DNA of 64,000 bases from Methylobacterium nonmethylotrophicum (GTDB lineage Bacteria > Pseudomonadota > Alphaproteobacteria > Rhizobiales > Beijerinckiaceae): positions 1 through 64,000 of the forward strand of contig NZ_SRLB01000020.1 of NCBI RefSeq assembly GCF_004745635.1, written 5' to 3'. The notes under the pieces were generated by a model. The model was not told the origin of the DNA. It saw only the letters and a list, made by a program, of their open reading frames with translations, and did no database searches. Positions 14,353 through 21,213 of this stretch are shown here, piece by piece (positions within the stretch are counted from its first letter, which is position 1; the number at the start of each line of letters is the position of its first letter). Position numbers and translations under genes: made by a program.

Positions 14353-16389
14353 TCACGCCTCGCGCGCCCGGATGTAATCCTCCGAGGTCCTGGGGCGGTT
14401 CTCCTCCGCCGCGTGGGGATCGAAACCCTCGTTGAGGACGTGCGAGACCCGGCAGGTGTCGCACATCATCAGGGCCTTGATCCGCTCCTCACCGGCCTGG
14501 CCGGCGAACATCCAGTGGCGGTCGCGCAAGCGGGCGATCACCCGCTCGATGGTGCTGCGGGTGCCGAAGGCCTTGCCGCAACTGACACAGTCGAACGGCT
14601 CCTCCTCCTTGAGGACCCGCCGCGGCGCCGCCCAGGCGGCGAAGTCGAGCTGGGGCTTCAGCCCGATCACGTCCTCCGGGCAGGTCGCGGCGCACAGGCC
14701 GCACTGCACGCAGGCGCTCTCCGCGAAGGTCAGGCGCGGGCGGTCGGGATCGTCGGCGAGCGCCCCCGTCGGGCAGGCGCCGACGCAGGCGTGGCAGAGG
14801 GTGCAGGCCTCGGTCCTGAAGTCGAGCCCGCCGAAGGGAGCGCCGGCATCGAGCGCCACTAAGTCGACCGGGCGCGGCGCGGCGTGGTGCAGTTCCGAGA
14901 CCGCGAAGCGCAGGACGCCCCGCACGTCGCCGTCCGGCATGAAGCCCGACGGCGTCGGGGCCGGGGTGCCGCGGGCGCTCTCCGCGAGCGCCTGGCCCAG
15001 CGCCTCGGGATCGTCGGTCTCGATCAGCGAGACCACGGCGCCGCCCGCCTCCGGCCCGTAGCCGAGGGCCTGGACCACGCTCTCCAGGCGGGCGGCGTTG
15101 CGGGCGAGGGCCGCGACGTCGTGCTTGGGCCTGGCACGCACGAGAAGCCGCACCGCGCCCGCGCCGTACGCGAAGGCCGCCGCGATCGTCTCGGGGCCGA
15201 CCTGGGTCACCTCGTTGACCGGGAACGGCAGCACGTCGGCCGGCAGGCCCTCGCCGAAGCGGGCGAGCGCGTCGATCAGCGGCGCCCCATGGCCATCGTC
15301 GTGGATCAGCAGCACCGGCGCCATGCTGCCCGCCTTCTGGCCGCCCGCCTTGCGGTAGGCGGCGAGCAGCGTGCGCAGGCGGCGCATCAGCGCGTCGGCG
15401 GGCGGCAGGGCGTAGGCCGCCGCGCCCGTCGGGCAGACGGAGGCGCAGGAGCCGCAGCCGGCGCAGACATGGGGATCGATCGCGACGTGGTCGCCGGCGG
15501 GCGCGATGGCGCCTGTGGGGCAGACATCGAGGCAGCGGGTGCAGCCGGTGATGCGCGAGCGCGAATGGGCGCAGAGGTCGGCGTGGAAATCGACGAAGCG
15601 GGTCTTGTCGAACGTGCCGACGAGGTGGGAGGCCTCGAACAGCACCCGCTCCACCGCGGCCGGGTCGCGGGGATCGGCGCGCAGGTAGCCGCTTCGCAGG
15701 TCGTGGGCCGGGAAGAGCGGCGTGCCGCCGGTGAGGTCGACGACGATGTCGCAGGTCGAGGTCGCCCCGTTCCGGGCCGGCCCGAAGGCGAGCACCCGGC
15801 GCGAGGACGGCAGCGGCAGGGCGGTGTCGTCGACCGTCAGGCGGAAGGCGCCGAGATGGCCGGTCGCCGCCCGCACGGTGCCCTTCAGCACCGGGATCTC
15901 GCCCGAGCGCGGCGGCGCGACCTCGCCGGGCCGGGAGAGCAGCACCGTGACGTCGAGGTGGTCGGCGAGCCGCCGGCCGGCCTCGATCGCGACCTCGTCG
16001 CGGCCGTAGACCAGGACGACGCCCCGGCTCTCGAAGCTCACGCTCGCCGCCGGCGGCATCGGCTCGGCGGCGGCCGCGAGGAGCGCCGCCATCTTCGGGC
16101 CCGCAGCACCGGCCTCTGCCGACCAGCCGGCGGTCTCGCGGATATTGGCGAAGGCGACGCGCTCCTCCGCCCCGACCTCCTCCGCCACCTCGCGAAACAG
16201 CGGCGCCTTGAGGGTGCAGGACACGGTGACGGGCCGACCCGAAATCATCGCGGCCCGCACCCGCTCGAGCTCGCGGCCGCAGAGCTGCTCGCCCGTCTCC
16301 AGCCTGCCGCCGCACGCCCTGCCGATCGCCGCCGCATCGAGGGGCATGCTGCCCTCGCAGGAACAGGCGATCACGATCCGATCCGACAC
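14353..16389 (-). CDS. Large multi-cluster ferredoxin-type protein of the formate dehydrogenase locus
   Basis: The protein is about 678 residues from GTG 16389 (upstream GTG or ATG starts are possible to 16464). After an N-terminal region with several cysteines (IACSCEGSM, QLCGREL), it has two pairs of [4Fe-4S] motifs: CTRCLDVCPTGAI and CAGCGSCASVCPTGA (about 280-330), then CTLCHACVGACPTGAL and CVQCGLCAATCPEDVI (about 545-600). Two CxxC pairs near the end (CVSCGKAF, CDTCRVSH) may bind zinc or another cluster. It is probably a cytoplasmic electron carrier. It is transcribed away from the accessory operon across a short spacer (16390-16550) holding a TATATA box, a likely divergent promoter. Confidence 0.82.
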   Translation of the reverse strand: MSDRIVIACSCEGSMPLDAAAIGRACGGRLETGEQLCGRELERVRAAMISGRPVTVSCTLKAPLFREVAEEVGAEERVAFANIRETAGWSAEAGAAGPKMAALLAAAAEPMPPAASVSFESRGVVLVYGRDEVAIEAGRRLADHLDVTVLLSRPGEVAPPRSGEIPVLKGTVRAATGHLGAFRLTVDDTALPLPSSRRVLAFGPARNGATSTCDIVVDLTGGTPLFPAHDLRSGYLRADPRDPAAVERVLFEASHLVGTFDKTRFVDFHADLCAHSRSRITGCTRCLDVCPTGAIAPAGDHVAIDPHVCAGCGSCASVCPTGAAAYALPPADALMRRLRTLLAAYRKAGGQKAGSMAPVLLIHDDGHGAPLIDALARFGEGLPADVLPFPVNEVTQVGPETIAAAFAYGAGAVRLLVRARPKHDVAALARNAARLESVVQALGYGPEAGGAVVSLIETDDPEALGQALAESARGTPAPTPSGFMPDGDVRGVLRFAVSELHHAAPRPVDLVALDAGAPFGGLDFRTEACTLCHACVGACPTGALADDPDRPRLTFAESACVQCGLCAATCPEDVIGLKPQLDFAAWAAPRRVLKEEEPFDCVSCGKAFGTRSTIERVIARLRDRHWMFAGQAGEERIKALMMCDTCRVSHVLNEGFDPHAAEENRPRTSEDYIRAREA

Positions 16390-16550
16390 CACACGCGTCT
16401 CCGACCAGGCACCCGGCCCCGGGCCTCGCGAGGCCCGGGACACCGCCGCCCCCTGGGGCGTCATGCCCCTTGTTCACTGGTTCCGCGCTATATAGGAGCC
16501 ATTAAAAAGAACGACCCGACACGTGCGCGCAGGCCAGTGCCATCTTCCTC

Positions 16551-17219
16551 ATGATCCTCGCGGACTCCTCCGGCCTGATGCTCCCCCCCGCCTTCCGGCC
16601 GCTGCGCCTGCCGGACGCGGGCGAGACGGCGCATGATCGGGCCTGCGCGCTCGCCCGCGCCGACGGCGAGGCGCCCGGCACGCTCGTCGTCGGCGCGCGG
16701 ACCGACAGGGTCGACCTCGCGGTGGTTCTGGCGCCCGAGGAGCCGCTGGCGTCCGCGCGCCGCGTCGGGCTCGTCGGCCTCGCCGCGCTCGTCGAGGCGG
16801 TGGGCAGCCACGCCCCGCCGGACAAGCCGGTGATCCTCGACGCGGGCGGCACCCTGTTCTTCGACCGCGCCCGCCTCGGCGGCGGCCGCCTGGCCTGGCC
16901 CGATGCCTGCCCCGAGGACGCGGTGCCGGACTGGCTGGTCTTCTCCGGCATGCTGATCGCCTCGAAGCGCGACGCCGGCGATCCCGGCCACACCCCCGAC
17001 TCGACCTCGCTGGAGGAGGAAGGGTTTCCGCCGGACTGCGGCGATGCCCTTGCCGAGAGCTTCGCCCGCCACCTGCTGCGCGGCCTCTCGCTCTGGGCCG
17101 AGGACGGGCCCGATGCGGCGGTGGTGCACGCGAGGGCCTATCTCGAGACGGCCGACCGGCCTCTTCGCCTCGATGGCACCGGCTGGTTCGACCCCATCAG
17201 GGGAGGCCCGCGCCTGTGA
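16551..17219 (+). CDS. Biotin/lipoate-ligase-like protein (DUF4444 type)
   Basis: This 222-residue protein resembles the DUF4444/biotin-lipoate protein ligase family members that accompany formate dehydrogenase genes in Rhizobiales: N-terminal LMLPPAFRPLRLPDAGETAHDRA, ...GTLVVGARTDRVDLAVVLAPEEPL, and a C-terminal half with WLVFSGMLIASKRD and the RHLLRGLSLWAEDG helix. It lacks the full catalytic lysine-containing motif of active ligases that I would expect, so enzymatic activity is uncertain. It opens the accessory operon and overlaps the next gene by four bases (GTGA). A role in formate dehydrogenase maturation is inferred from location only. Confidence 0.6.
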   Translation: MILADSSGLMLPPAFRPLRLPDAGETAHDRACALARADGEAPGTLVVGARTDRVDLAVVLAPEEPLASARRVGLVGLAALVEAVGSHAPPDKPVILDAGGTLFFDRARLGGGRLAWPDACPEDAVPDWLVFSGMLIASKRDAGDPGHTPDSTSLEEEGFPPDCGDALAESFARHLLRGLSLWAEDGPDAAVVHARAYLETADRPLRLDGTGWFDPIRGGPRL

Positions 17220-17788
17220 GCCCGACACTCCCCCGCACCAAGCTCCCCCGCACCCTGAGGCTCGACCCGTCCGACACCCTGGTCTTCGCCCACGCCGCGC
17301 CGCCCGGCGAATGGGCGGTGACCGGCAGCTTCCTCTTTCTCGACGAGGACCCGGCCGCGCTCACCGGCAAGGCGCGGGCGGCGTTCCGGGCCGGTTTCCT
17401 CGGCATCGACTCCTTCGGCTTCTCGACCCTGGTGGTGGTGAGCGAGGCGAGCGAGGCGGAGCGCGAGGCCGCGACCGCGGCGCTCGCTGCCCAGCTTGAG
17501 ACCCGCCTCGGCGCGCCGGACCGGGAGAGCGCGTTGGCCGCCGCCCGGGAGGAGATCGCGGTGGCGGAATCGCTGTGCGGCCCGCCGGTCGGCACCGTGC
17601 TGGCGCTGCACCGCACGGTCGAGGACGGCGAGATCCGCGAGCGCTTCCGGGCGCTGCGCCCACGGGAGGGCGCCACGCCCGGCGCCGACCGGCGCCACGC
17701 CTATGCCCGCGCCTTCGATTTCTACGAGACCGACGAGGAGCCCGAGGAGCGGGTCGACCTCGCGGGCCTGCTGAACGCGAAGCCCTGA
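17216..17788 (+). CDS. DUF6505-family protein of the formate dehydrogenase locus
   Basis: The 190-residue soluble protein begins at GTG 17216, overlapping the previous stop. Its content (LRLDPSDTLVFAHAAPPGEWAVTG near the start, GFLGIDSFGFSTLVVVSEA, then a helical region and AESLCGPPVGTVLALHRTVE) fits the DUF6505 family found beside FDH3-type genes in alphaproteobacteria. No membrane segment or metal motif is seen. Its biochemical role is unknown; co-transcription with the neighbours suggests assembly or maturation of the dehydrogenase. Confidence 0.6.
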   Translation: MSPTLPRTKLPRTLRLDPSDTLVFAHAAPPGEWAVTGSFLFLDEDPAALTGKARAAFRAGFLGIDSFGFSTLVVVSEASEAEREAATAALAAQLETRLGAPDRESALAAAREEIAVAESLCGPPVGTVLALHRTVEDGEIRERFRALRPREGATPGADRRHAYARAFDFYETDEEPEERVDLAGLLNAKP

Positions 17789-17830
17789 TACGGGACGCCC
17801 TGATGCGGGAAACCCTGATGAAAGCCCGTC

Positions 17831-18838
17831 ATGCCTGAATTCTGGGTCTCGAGCGGCCACCACCTCACCCGGCGCGACGAGGGCGGCGGCCTCAGCATCA
17901 CCGACGAGCTGCTGCTGGCCTATCTGGCGCGGCCCGAGCTGGTGCCGCCGGAGGAGGCCTGCGCGGCCGAGCGGGCGCTCCACGCCGCGCTGATGCGGGA
18001 GCCTCGCCGGCCGGTCTCCCCCGCCGAGGTGGCGGCGCTCGCCGACCCCGACGCGCGGGAGAACTGGGCGATGATCCTGGCCTTCCGCGACCGCCTGCTC
18101 GGCGCCCGCTCGGTCGAGGCGGCCTATCTCGACCTCGTCCGCCGGGGCACCGCCGGCACGCCGCCGCTCTTCCTCAACCAGCTCGTCCACCTGATCCTGC
18201 GCAATGCCCTCGACGGCTGCGACGACCCCTACACCTTGCGCGCCGCCGAATTGTTCTTCCGCCCGCAGCGGGCCTCGGTGACGGACGGGTCGCTGCTGCT
18301 GGCCGATGCCGAGCTGATCGACGAGGCGGAGGGGGCCGGGCGCCAGTCGCCGCTCGTGGCGATGCTCGGGCGCGAGCCGGTCTCCGAGCTCGACGTGCTC
18401 ACCTCGGACAACGCCTGGACCTACTGGAGCCGGTCGGACGCCTTCAGCATGGCGCTCAACCTCGGCTCCGACCCGAGGAGCCGCGAGGGGCTGGCCCGGG
18501 CGATCGAGGCCTTCGTGCGCCACCTGCTCGCGGTCGAGGTCGCGGTCGCGCCGCTCGCCGCGATCGAGGACAAGGACTGGCGCTGGTTCGTCGGGCTCGA
18601 CCAGGAGGGCACGCGCATCGGCAACGCCCTGTGGCGCGGCGAGGCCATCGACGCCGGCATGGCCGAGCGGGTGATCGCGCTGTTCCGGCTGACGATCCAG
18701 GATCCCGCCCGGGCGGATCCGCGCGTCGGCGACCGGCCGGTCTACCTCCTGCTCGCGATGAATCCGGACCGGATCGTGACGATGAAGCCGCAGAACCTGA
18801 TCGCCGGCCTTCCCGTCATCCAGACGGGAGAAGCCTGA
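17831..18838 (+). CDS. DUF6352-family protein of the formate dehydrogenase locus
   Basis: The 335-residue protein has a conserved N-terminus, MPEFWVSSGHHLTRRDEGGG, and a mostly helical body with FLNQLVHLILRNALDGCDDP and RAAELFFRPQRASV. These features recall DUF6352 proteins that sit between the DUF6505 and DUF3305 genes in Rhizobiales. It is soluble and has no signal peptide. The stop overlaps the ATG of the next gene (TGATG), so the operon continues. Function is not known; the constant company of formate dehydrogenase genes suggests a maturation factor. Confidence 0.65.
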   Translation: MPEFWVSSGHHLTRRDEGGGLSITDELLLAYLARPELVPPEEACAAERALHAALMREPRRPVSPAEVAALADPDARENWAMILAFRDRLLGARSVEAAYLDLVRRGTAGTPPLFLNQLVHLILRNALDGCDDPYTLRAAELFFRPQRASVTDGSLLLADAELIDEAEGAGRQSPLVAMLGREPVSELDVLTSDNAWTYWSRSDAFSMALNLGSDPRSREGLARAIEAFVRHLLAVEVAVAPLAAIEDKDWRWFVGLDQEGTRIGNALWRGEAIDAGMAERVIALFRLTIQDPARADPRVGDRPVYLLLAMNPDRIVTMKPQNLIAGLPVIQTGEA

Positions 18839-19356
18839 TGAGCACCACGCTGATCCCGGTCGGGGTCGTCGTCGCCAAGCGCAGGCTGAAGGGGAAATGG
18901 GCGAGCCACGCCTGGCTGCCCGTGGCGGTGCTGCCGGGGCTGCCCGGCACCGCGCCCTGGACCCGCCTCTCGGCTTCGGAGGACGAGGAGACCTTCTACG
19001 CCGGCTCCTACGAGGTCGAGCTGCACCCGGCCGAGACCGCCCATTACGGCGACAACCTCGCGGCGGCCCAGCCCTCGCTCTGGGTGGCCCTGCGCGAGAC
19101 GGCGCCGGAGACCTACGCGGTCGCGACCGTCACGGCCGACCCCTACGAGGGCGAGTCGCTGGCCGAGGGCATCGGCGAGATCGTCGAGGCGGTGCCGATG
19201 CCGCCCGAGATCCAGGCCGAGGTCGGGGCGTTCTACCGGGCGTTCCACGTCGAGCGGGTCTTCCACAAGCGCAAGCGCGACCGCGCCGACCCGGAGGCCC
19301 TGGCGCGGCAAGGTGCGAATCAAGGAACCGGCGTGCGGCGCCGGGAGGAACCATGA
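18838..19356 (+). CDS. DUF3305 protein
   Basis: The 172-residue protein starts MSTTLIPVGVVVAKRRLKGKW and contains the family features WLPVAVLPG, YAGSYEVELHPAETAHYGDN and SLWVALRE. The C-terminal end is basic (FHKRKRDRADPEAL). DUF3305 and DUF3306 genes are nearly always adjacent in formate dehydrogenase clusters of proteobacteria, so a role in cofactor or subunit assembly is usually assumed. It overlaps the preceding gene by one base and the following gene by four bases (ATGA). Confidence 0.75.
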   Translation: MSTTLIPVGVVVAKRRLKGKWASHAWLPVAVLPGLPGTAPWTRLSASEDEETFYAGSYEVELHPAETAHYGDNLAAAQPSLWVALRETAPETYAVATVTADPYEGESLAEGIGEIVEAVPMPPEIQAEVGAFYRAFHVERVFHKRKRDRADPEALARQGANQGTGVRRREEP

Positions 19357-20141
19357 GCGACGGCTTCCTCACCCGCTGGTCGCGCCGCAAGCGCGACGAG
19401 GCGCGCCGGCCGGTGGCGGCTCCGCCGGACGCGCCCGACGCGGCGGTGCCGACCTCGGCCGAGGCCGCGCCCGCCGAGGACGAAGGCTCGCTGAGCCCCG
19501 AGGAGCTGGCGCAGCTCCCCTCCCTCGCCACGCTCACCGCCGCGACCGACCTGACGCCGTTCCTGCGTGCCGGCGTGCCGCGGGCCCTGCGCAACGCGGC
19601 CCTGCGCCGGATGTGGTCGGTCGACCCGGCGATCCGCGACTTCGTCAGCGAGGCGCGCGAATACGCCTACGACTGGAACACCCCCGGCGGCGTGCCGGGG
19701 ACCGGCGGCGCGATCTCGGCCGAGGACGTGCGGGCGATGGTGGAGCGGGTGTTCGGGAGTGAGGAGAAGGAAGACGCTCCCGACCACACCGACCAGGACG
19801 AGATGAGCGCCGGCAGCCGCCCTCTCCCGTCTGGGAGAGGGGTTGGGGGATCGAAGATCCCGCACGGGCCTGAAGACCCGCGTGAGGGTGACGCGCTTCA
19901 GTGTGGAGCTCTCACCGTCGTGCCGGCAGCGGGACGTTCAGCGCTTGGTCCTGAACCGTCTCCACCCTCGCGCGATCTTCGATCGCCCCTACCCCTCTCC
20001 CACACCCTGGAGCGATACCGGGCAAGCCCGGCATCGCCTGGAGAGGGGATCCCGCGGCTCTCGCCTGACGCCCGCGAACCGGAGCCCCTGCCCCCCTCCC
20101 CGCCCCACCTGCGACGCCATGGCGGGGCGCTGCCGATTTGA
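19353..20141 (+). CDS. DUF3306 protein with repeat-derived C-terminal extension
   Basis: Residues 1 to about 150 are a normal DUF3306 protein: MSDGFLTRWSRRKRDEARRP, then LPSLATLTAATDLTPFLRAGVP, ALRRMWSVDPAIRDFVSEAREYAYDWN. From about residue 157 the frame runs through a palindromic intergenic repeat (19820-20053), so the last 105 residues (RPLPSGRGVGG onwards, Pro/Arg/Ser-rich) are translated repeat and have no domain. The usual family length is about 150-220 residues. The insertion apparently removed the natural stop but left the domain whole. It is the last gene of the overlapping accessory run, and the gap to the TorD-like gene is filled by the repeat. Confidence 0.75.
   Translation: MSDGFLTRWSRRKRDEARRPVAAPPDAPDAAVPTSAEAAPAEDEGSLSPEELAQLPSLATLTAATDLTPFLRAGVPRALRNAALRRMWSVDPAIRDFVSEAREYAYDWNTPGGVPGTGGAISAEDVRAMVERVFGSEEKEDAPDHTDQDEMSAGSRPLPSGRGVGGSKIPHGPEDPREGDALQCGALTVVPAAGRSALGPEPSPPSRDLRSPLPLSHTLERYRASPASPGEGIPRLSPDAREPEPLPPSPPHLRRHGGALPI
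19820..20053. repeat. Composite palindromic repeat (REP/BIME-like), copy A
   Basis: It begins with a hairpin CCTCTCCCGTCTGGGAGAGG and ends with CCCCTACCCCTCTCCCACA... and a second GAGAGGGGATCCC arm. The same outer organisation occurs at 37949-38105, and a single hairpin of the same family lies at 26621-26644. Here it lies within the DUF3306 open frame. Confidence 0.7.
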
Positions 20142-20272
20142 AGCATTAGAAAGTCGAATTGCGCCCTAGCGAATCCTGGCTATGGTGCGGGCGCGGAGCA
20201 CGGCGTCCTCCAAATGATGGAGAGATCCAAGAGCCGGCAGCACCGAAGGGTGGGAGCGCGTTGCGCGAGGTG

Positions 20273-20869
20273 ATGGTGAGTAAGGAGCCCGATCCGGTCG
20301 ACGAGATCGACGCTCTGCGCGCGCAGGAATACGATCTCCTGGCGGCCGTTCTCGGCCGTGCGCCGGCCCCGGACCTGATCACTGCGTTGCAGGGGCTCGA
20401 CGGCGACGCATCGCCCCTCGGCCAGGCCCATGCCGCCCTCGGCCGGGCTGCCCGCGAGACCGATCCGCGCGCTGTGGGCCGCGACTACTTCGCCCTGTTC
20501 ATCGGCGTCGGGCGCGGGCTGATCATGCCCTACGCCTCCTACTACCTCACCGGCTTCCTCAATGAGCGGCCGCTCGCCCGGGTGCGCCAGGACTTCGCGG
20601 CGCTGGGACTCGAGCGCGATCCTGGCTCGAGCGAGCCGGAGGACCATGCCGCCACCCTGCTCGAGGTGATGGCGAACCTCGCCGCCAGGCGCCTGCCGGC
20701 CGAGGACGGGGCCGATCACCGCTTCTTCGAGCGGCACCTGAAGCCCTGGATCGGGCGTTTCTTCACCGACGTTGCGGCGCAGGCGGCCACGCCGTTCTAC
20801 CGTGCGGTCGGGGAACTCGGCGAGGTGTTCACGACGGTCGAGACGGAGGCCTTCGCCATGGAGGCGTAG
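20273..20869 (+). CDS. TorD/DmsD-family molybdoenzyme chaperone
   Basis: From ATG 20273 the protein has 198 residues, typical for the TorD family. The features are the N-terminal helix DEIDALRAQEYDLLAAVLGRAP, the central RDYFALFIGVGRGLIMPYASYYLTG (family core Y/F-x-x-L-F-xG...PYxSxY) and the C-terminal RFFERHLKPWIGRFFTDV (HLxPWxxxFF). Such chaperones bind the Tat signal or apo-enzyme and help insert the molybdenum or tungsten cofactor before export. The next two genes encode Tat substrates. Upstream in-frame codons to 20159 are unlikely to be translated, since no start with a good site is seen there. Confidence 0.85.
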   Translation: MVSKEPDPVDEIDALRAQEYDLLAAVLGRAPAPDLITALQGLDGDASPLGQAHAALGRAARETDPRAVGRDYFALFIGVGRGLIMPYASYYLTGFLNERPLARVRQDFAALGLERDPGSSEPEDHAATLLEVMANLAARRLPAEDGADHRFFERHLKPWIGRFFTDVAAQAATPFYRAVGELGEVFTTVETEAFAMEA

Positions 20870-20969
20870 GCCGACCTGATTGCTGAAGGCGTGAGCCAAC
20901 CCGGAGACCATGTCGGGCGTGAGGCGCGTGCGGGCGACGATGGCCAGACGGAACGAGAGGAGAGCCGCG

Positions 20970-21206
20970 ATGCGGCATGAGGACGAGACCCGGAAGGACG
21001 ACACCGGAATCGGACGGCGGCAGTTCTTCCGCACGCTGGGCGGCGGCACCGCCGCGGCGGCGGCCGCGGTCGCCGCCGTGCCGCTGACGCCCACCGAGGC
21101 GCAGGCCTACGACCCGGGCAATACCGAGACCCGGTCGCGCTACCGCGAGACCGATCACGTGAAGGCCTTCTACCGCACCAACGGCTACGAGACGCTGAAG
21201 AAGTGA
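20970..21206 (+). CDS. Small twin-arginine signal protein of formate dehydrogenase
   Basis: The 78-residue protein carries a Tat signal: GRRQFFRTLGGGTAAAAAAVAA, then an Ala-rich region to AQA near residue 46. The mature part is only about 30 residues (YDPGNTETRSRYRETDHVKAFYRTNGYETLKK). Short proteins of this kind precede fdhA in FDH3-type loci. A GAGAGGAGAG site precedes the ATG at 20970. It may travel with or stabilise the catalytic subunit; it has no cysteine for cluster binding. Seven bases separate it from the catalytic subunit gene. Confidence 0.8.
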   Translation: MRHEDETRKDDTGIGRRQFFRTLGGGTAAAAAAVAAVPLTPTEAQAYDPGNTETRSRYRETDHVKAFYRTNGYETLKK

Positions 21207-21213
21207 GACCGGC

